Origin: Sphaerochaetaceae bacterium
Lineage (GTDB): Bacteria; Spirochaetota; Spirochaetia; Sphaerochaetales; Sphaerochaetaceae
Assembly (NCBI GenBank): GCA_028532765.1
Contig: JAQQAR010000016.1
Span: forward strand, 1 to 64,000
DNA length: 64,000 bases
Direction of reading: 5' to 3'
Shown: piece by piece, positions 62,463 through 64,000 of the stretch
How the letters are laid out: the number at the start of each line of letters is the position of its first letter
Position numbering within the stretch: the stretch's first letter is position 1
Translations under genes and position numbers: made by a program
Notes under the pieces: model-generated
What the model was told of the DNA's origin: nothing
The model's database searches: none
Seen by the model: only the letters and a program-made list of their open reading frames with translations

Positions 62463-62804
62463 ATCAGGTTCAAGATCCTGCTTCCTGATCACCAGGACAT
62501 ACGAATCGGAAGCCTCCACAGAAAAGGACTGGTATTGTGACTCTTTTGCGCGAAGATATTGCATCAGTACCGCGGGATCCACATCCAGATCTTCTAGATT
62601 GATGACAATGGCTTTCTGTTGGGGTTTGATGGTAATCTGGACATCTTCCATTTCCGTCCCATCAAGGAGAGGCCCTTCCCAGTGTTCTTCATCAGGGTTT
62701 ATGGCAGGGGTCTTGCTGTAGACACCACAACTGGATACCAGTGCAATGGTACCCAAAAGCAAAAAGATGACTACAAACTGTACTAGGCGAGAGCGCAGCC
62801 TCAT
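62454..62804 (-). CDS. Small lipoprotein of unknown function
   Basis: The gene encodes 116 residues. The signal sequence ends in a lipobox (LGTIALVSSC before GVYSKTP), predicting a membrane-anchored lipoprotein. The mature part is acidic, with VQITIKPQQKAIVINLEDLDVDP and SFSVEASDSYVLVIRKQ suggesting a small beta-domain. The ATG at 62804 has GGAGGGG upstream (GGAGGGGTTCA); a longer open frame is rejected. It is divergent from the esterase gene. Confidence 0.75.
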   Translation of the reverse strand: MRLRSRLVQFVVIFLLLGTIALVSSCGVYSKTPAINPDEEHWEGPLLDGTEMEDVQITIKPQQKAIVINLEDLDVDPAVLMQYLRAKESQYQSFSVEASDSYVLVIRKQDLEPDSE

Positions 62805-62930
62805 TGAACCCCTCCAAACAGACTCAGTGTATCCATAATGATAACAAAGGAGAAGAGGAAAGATTACAAAAGAAATCGAATGGAAACATTTCCTCAAATA
62901 GGGTAGAGTACCTCCCAAGAAGGAGTGTTT

Positions 62931-63689
62931 ATGGCATTACTCGATATCTCCCTTTTTTCCGATACCCTCCAGCTGGATGTTTCTCTCACGGTCATCTATC
63001 CCCAGCGATGTGACCGCTCACCTGATATTCCTGGCGGTCCCTATAAAGTGCTCTACCTGCTGCATGGGATAAAGCAGAATGAACAGAGTTATGTGCGAAA
63101 TTCGGCAATTGAACGGTATGTGAGAAATCTTCCCTTGGTGGTTGTGATGCCATCGGTTGGAAGAAGCTTCTACACCGACCAGGAACGTGGCTACCCCTAT
63201 TTTACCTTCCTGAGTGAAGAACTTCCTCGGTTCCTCTCCTCTGTTTTTACCGTCAGTACCAAACGCGAGGATACCTTTATCGCAGGACTGTCGATGGGAG
63301 GATATGGGGCATTCAAGGCCGCTCTCACGCGTCCCGACCTATACAGCAGGGCTGCAAGCATGAGCGGTGCCTTGGACCTGGTGGCGCTGGCCAATACGCT
63401 TGGGGACTCAGTAAAGATTTTCCCACATGAGTGGGAGAATACCTTTGGCTCCTATGAAGTTAAAGACAGTGAACATGACCTGATGGCATTGTCTCGAAAG
63501 GAACTCTCTCCCAAGCCGTCATTCTATGTGACCTGTGGTGATGAGGATGCCCTGTTGCAGGATAACCTGCGATTTGTTGAGACATTGCAAGAGACCCATG
63601 ACGTTATCTATGACCAGCACCCGGGAGGGCATACCTGGAAGTTCTGGGACAAGGCACTGAAACGTGTGCTGAGGTGGCTGCCTCTCTGA
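62931..63689 (+). CDS. Esterase of the S-formylglutathione hydrolase/esterase D family
   Basis: This alpha/beta hydrolase has 252 residues. The oxyanion region is VLYLLHGIKQNEQSY near 40. The nucleophilic Ser is in IAGLSMGGYGAFKA near 120, the Asp in TCGDEDALL near 202, and the His in HPGGHTWKFW near 233. Members cleave short acyl esters, including acetylated sugars and feruloyl esters. It is intracellular, as no signal peptide is seen. The ATG at 62931 has AAGGAG five bases upstream and is preferred over a GTG at 62925. It ends at the stop of the next, convergent gene. Confidence 0.88.
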   Translation: MALLDISLFSDTLQLDVSLTVIYPQRCDRSPDIPGGPYKVLYLLHGIKQNEQSYVRNSAIERYVRNLPLVVVMPSVGRSFYTDQERGYPYFTFLSEELPRFLSSVFTVSTKREDTFIAGLSMGGYGAFKAALTRPDLYSRAASMSGALDLVALANTLGDSVKIFPHEWENTFGSYEVKDSEHDLMALSRKELSPKPSFYVTCGDEDALLQDNLRFVETLQETHDVIYDQHPGGHTWKFWDKALKRVLRWLPL

Positions 63690-64000
63690 TTAGGCTTTCT
63701 GGCCTGCAATGGCAAATGGTGTCTGATAGTCCACCCACCTGTCATCGAGTGTAAATACGATATCGGTGTCACAGAAGTTTGAATAGGAGTACATCGCCTT
63801 GATCATCTCCAGGCGGATTGCATCAAGCTGCTTTACCGGTCGCTCCTCAGAGAGGTAGACATAGATGACAACCATCAAGGAACGTCCCCGCTTCAATGCA
63901 TAGACCTCTGCCTTTCGGAAGGCATATTTTTTCACGAAGCGGTTGGTGATTTTCTCCAGTGTTGCCTGTACCGAGATGGTAGGAGCTGCCCCCAAGAGTT
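63690..64000 (-). CDS. C-terminal part of a CDF-like cation efflux protein (cut by window end)
   Basis: The frame stays open to base 64000, so the N-terminal part lies outside. The visible 103 residues read LGAAPTISVQATLEKI, then a soluble alpha/beta domain (FRKAEVYALKRGRSLMVVIYVYL, LDAIRLEMIKAMYSYS, TDIVFTLDDRWVDYQ). This layout resembles the cytoplasmic dimerisation domain of cation diffusion facilitators that export zinc, iron or manganese. No membrane segment is within the window, so the assignment is tentative. Its stop abuts the esterase stop. Confidence 0.55.
   Translation of the reverse strand, partial: LLGAAPTISVQATLEKITNRFVKKYAFRKAEVYALKRGRSLMVVIYVYLSEERPVKQLDAIRLEMIKAMYSYSNFCDTDIVFTLDDRWVDYQTPFAIAGQKA

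Overview
The window looks like a chromosomal segment of a spirochaete, most likely Sphaerochaeta or a close relative. This is an inference from overall gene content, from signal peptides of the type MAQGAAEQ on binding proteins, from several exported beta-rich outer-membrane-type proteins, and from moderate G+C in the core genes. No rRNA, tRNA, CRISPR array, transposase gene, integrase or phage gene was recognised. Coding density is very high: no gene-free stretch exceeds about 260 bases, and five convergent gene pairs overlap at their 3' ends.

Region 1 (1-13.9 kb). A cysteine hydrolase and a superoxide-reductase-like gene precede a complete phosphate module: pstS-pstC-pstA-pstB-phoU on the + strand, with a convergent PhoR-type sensor kinase. 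The PhoB-type regulator lies 5.5 kb further on. Between kinase and regulator sit a FemAB-type peptidyltransferase gene, a three-gene maturation locus for a selenium-dependent molybdenum hydroxylase (a domain-swapped XdhC, an XdhC-YqeB fusion and YqeC), and an orphan gene. Candidate Pho boxes with an 11-bp period lie upstream of pstS, phoR and phoB.

Region 2 (14-29.5 kb). This holds mostly housekeeping genes: ackA, murB, cysS, an ECF sigma/anti-sigma pair, valS, a small basic histone-H1-like protein, a glycosyltransferase, a TPR-like exported protein, a TrhP-type U32 protein, lon and a queuosine-precursor transporter.

Region 3 (29.6-37.4 kb). This is an AT-richer catabolic island: SDR, GalB-like PIG-L protein, pentulose/hexulose-phosphate 3-epimerase family protein, DapA-family lyase, a tetrad-less aldo/keto reductase, a three-component TRAP transporter and a GntR/FCD regulator. 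No described pathway was recognised. It is the best candidate for an undescribed metabolic system here.

Region 4 (37.5-57.1 kb). Carbamate kinase, a LemA-like protein, a DUF4105 protein, recO, recJ (with a 150-residue insertion), rpsU, serA-serC-Lrp, a dihydroorotate-dehydrogenase-like protein, an acyltransferase, a lipoprotein and mutL are followed by a minus-strand run: HD phosphohydrolase, ttcA, and two exported outer-membrane-type proteins, one joining a FecR-like domain to a probable beta-barrel.

Region 5 (57.1-64 kb). A four-carbon sugar-acid module contains a DUF1537 kinase and PdxA2-type dehydrogenase, facing a LarA-family racemase/epimerase and a KdgT-type permease. Together they could import D-threonate or D-erythronate, interconvert them at C2, phosphorylate them and convert them to dihydroxyacetone phosphate. 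Two small exported proteins, an esterase and the end of a CDF-like cation transporter close the window.
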